64,000 bases of DNA from JAGOPY01 sp964619555 (GTDB lineage: Bacteria; Bacteroidota; Bacteroidia; Bacteroidales; JAGOPY01): NCBI GenBank assembly GCA_964619555.1, contig CAZUDV010000002.1, forward strand, positions 265,109 to 329,108, read 5' to 3'. The notes under the pieces are model-generated. The model did not search any database, was not told the DNA's origin, and saw nothing but the letters and a program-made list of their open reading frames with translations. The translations under genes were made by a program, and so were the position numbers. Every line of letters starts with the position of its first letter. The first letter of the stretch is position 1. Below are positions 62,751 through 64,000 of the stretch, piece by piece.

Positions 62751-63950
62751 ATGAGACAATATTTACTTATTCCCTTAATTATATTATCTTTTAATATTTT
62801 CGGGCAAATAACATTTGAAAGATTTTATGGTGGCGCTGGATATGATGGCTCATACTGTGTCCAACAAACAGATGATGAAGGATATATCATTTGCGGTTTA
62901 ACTAGCTACGATTCTAATCCTCTCAACTCAGATTTTTATATAATTAAAACTGATGATTACGGTGATACAATGTGGTGTAAAATTTACCCTGGCCATTCAA
63001 CTGACAGTTTTGTTTGCATCCAACAGACTTCAGATAGTGGATACATAGTTACCGGTGCTACATCAAGTATTGGCTCAGGGAATTATGATGCAATCTTAAT
63101 GAAAATAGATAATGATGGCGATGTTATATGGTTCAAAACATATGGTGGTCCGGGACCAGATTACGGTAACTGGTGTTTAGAAATTGATGACGGTTACATA
63201 TTTGTTGGCAGTACACACAGTTATGGCGCGGGAGATTCAGATATATATTTAGTGAGGACCGATATAGTTGGGGACTCGGTATGGACACGGACTTATGGAG
63301 GCACTGGTTTTGATGAACCATCTGAAATTCAACATACTTTAGATGGAGGATATATCATTACGGGAGCTATAGAAAATGTTTCAAATGGCGATCAAGATGT
63401 TATATTATTAAAGGTTGATACCAGTGGTTTAGTTGAATGGCAAAAAATATATGGAAGTTATTTATTTGATGCTGGCCGGTCTGTTCAACAAACAAATGAT
63501 TCAGGTTATATAATTGCCGGGCTGTCTGGATCTTATATTACAGGCGATGGGGATGGTTATATTATCAAAACTGATGTGAATGGAGATACTTTATGGACGA
63601 AAAAATTTGGTGGATCATCAATAGATCGTTTTTATTCTGTAAAACAATCTTCAGATTATGGATTTATAATAACAGGTCAAACAACGAGTTACGGTGCAGG
63701 TAGTTATGATGTATTGTTACTTAAACAAGATAGCATCGGTAATACGGAGTGGTTCGAAACTTATGGAGGCACAATGGGAGATGGGGCATTTTGTATTCAA
63801 CTCACAAATGATGGGGGATATATCCTGTCTGGAATAACAGCAAGCATGGGATTTGGATCATATGATGCTTATTTATTAAAAGTAGATTGCAATGGCAATA
63901 TTATCACTAATTGCTCAGAAAATAAATATTCCCCTAATCTGAAGTTGTAA
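62751..63950 (+). CDS. secreted repeat protein (predicted beta-propeller), cassette 6
   Basis: This 399-residue protein has a signal peptide (cleavage near IFGQ) and about seven repeats of some 50 residues with the pattern YGG-x-x-D ... QQT-x-D-x-GYII-x-G ... SYG-x-G ... D-x-x-L-x-K-x-D-x-x-G-x-x-x-W. This WD-like secreted repeat is common in Bacteroidota and predicted to form a propeller. It ends without a visible T9SS sorting domain, so its anchoring is unclear. It lies directly after site E, and its own terminal site would be beyond the window. Confidence 0.82.
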   Translation: MRQYLLIPLIILSFNIFGQITFERFYGGAGYDGSYCVQQTDDEGYIICGLTSYDSNPLNSDFYIIKTDDYGDTMWCKIYPGHSTDSFVCIQQTSDSGYIVTGATSSIGSGNYDAILMKIDNDGDVIWFKTYGGPGPDYGNWCLEIDDGYIFVGSTHSYGAGDSDIYLVRTDIVGDSVWTRTYGGTGFDEPSEIQHTLDGGYIITGAIENVSNGDQDVILLKVDTSGLVEWQKIYGSYLFDAGRSVQQTNDSGYIIAGLSGSYITGDGDGYIIKTDVNGDTLWTKKFGGSSIDRFYSVKQSSDYGFIITGQTTSYGAGSYDVLLLKQDSIGNTEWFETYGGTMGDGAFCIQLTNDGGYILSGITASMGFGSYDAYLLKVDCNGNIITNCSENKYSPNLKL

Positions 63951-64000
63951 GCCTCCCCGAACTTTGAACATTTAAAATTAGAGAAAAATAAAAAAGGTTT

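Noticed and set aside
42089..63950. Explaining the array as transposons with terminal inverted repeats
   Set aside because: No transposase gene or target-site duplications are seen, the end sequences differ from unit type to unit type, and each 3' end carries a bulged hairpin whose core is shared. This fits cassettes better than transposons.

Overview
The window reads as chromosomal DNA of a Bacteroidota bacterium, probably a Bacteroidales-like environmental lineage. The evidence is several large TonB-dependent receptors (including an Oar-type one), two proteins ending in a gliding-motility/type IX secretion C-terminal domain, CarboxypepD_reg-like N-termini, a PlpD-like patatin with an outer-membrane barrel, and repeated promoter boxes of the Bacteroidota form TAnnTTTG. 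No tRNA, rRNA or CRISPR array was recognised.

Positions 1-40,600 are an ordinary chromosomal core with short operons. In order they hold: surE (5' end missing)/small membrane protein/lpxB; a two-lipoprotein plus TonB-receptor operon; a serine hydrolase; a tail-fibre-type S74 protein; rpsT with a clear promoter and terminator; radC; a stand-alone IS1595-type zinc ribbon; two thioredoxins; a WbqC-like protein; an NlpC/P60 hydrolase; and a 7TM-HD (PgpH-like) phosphohydrolase. An FMN riboswitch then precedes a TonB receptor, the best clue that this receptor imports flavins. Next come an Oar-type receptor, a 142-bp palindromic element, a nucleotide pyrophosphatase-like enzyme, a DUF349 protein with aroC, and a rubrerythrin / Cys-Met PLP enzyme / patatin operon. 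Divergent from that is a tight operon of a sugar kinase fused to a RapZ C-terminal domain, a hidden 47-residue zinc ribbon, a MurU-like nucleotidyltransferase and an AddB-like nuclease, probably cell-wall amino-sugar recycling plus repair. A MEMO1-AMMECR1 fusion and a Gfo/Idh + DUF1080 pair (likely 3-keto-glycoside metabolism) follow.

From about 40,740 to the right edge the window changes character. A tyrosine recombinase interrupted by one in-frame TAG codon is followed by at least five consecutive units. Four, and in degenerate form all five, end in a hairpin-forming attC-like site running from a TAAC box to a GTTA box. In every complete unit the first 11-17 bases are the reverse complement of the bases around that unit's own terminal TAAC box, and this sequence differs between unit types. 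That is what circularising integron cassettes should show. I read the region as an integron-like cassette array whose recombinase lies beside the first cassette junction, in the same orientation as the array.

The cassettes are: (1) about 9.7 kb, AT-rich, with an XRE regulator, type III restriction and modification subunits, a TrlF-like PHP/ABC-ATPase and an AlbA_2/HATPase protein, which together look like an anti-phage module; (2) and (3) two tandem, diverged copies (4,645 and 4,672 bp) each encoding, antisense to the array, a small secreted Cys-containing protein and a roughly 1,160-residue type IX-secreted surface protein, whose 3' 1.7 kb appears identical; (4) and (5) small membrane-protein cassettes; and (6) a secreted repeat protein continuing past the edge. 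The integron interpretation is mine. The boundaries and repeats are directly visible.
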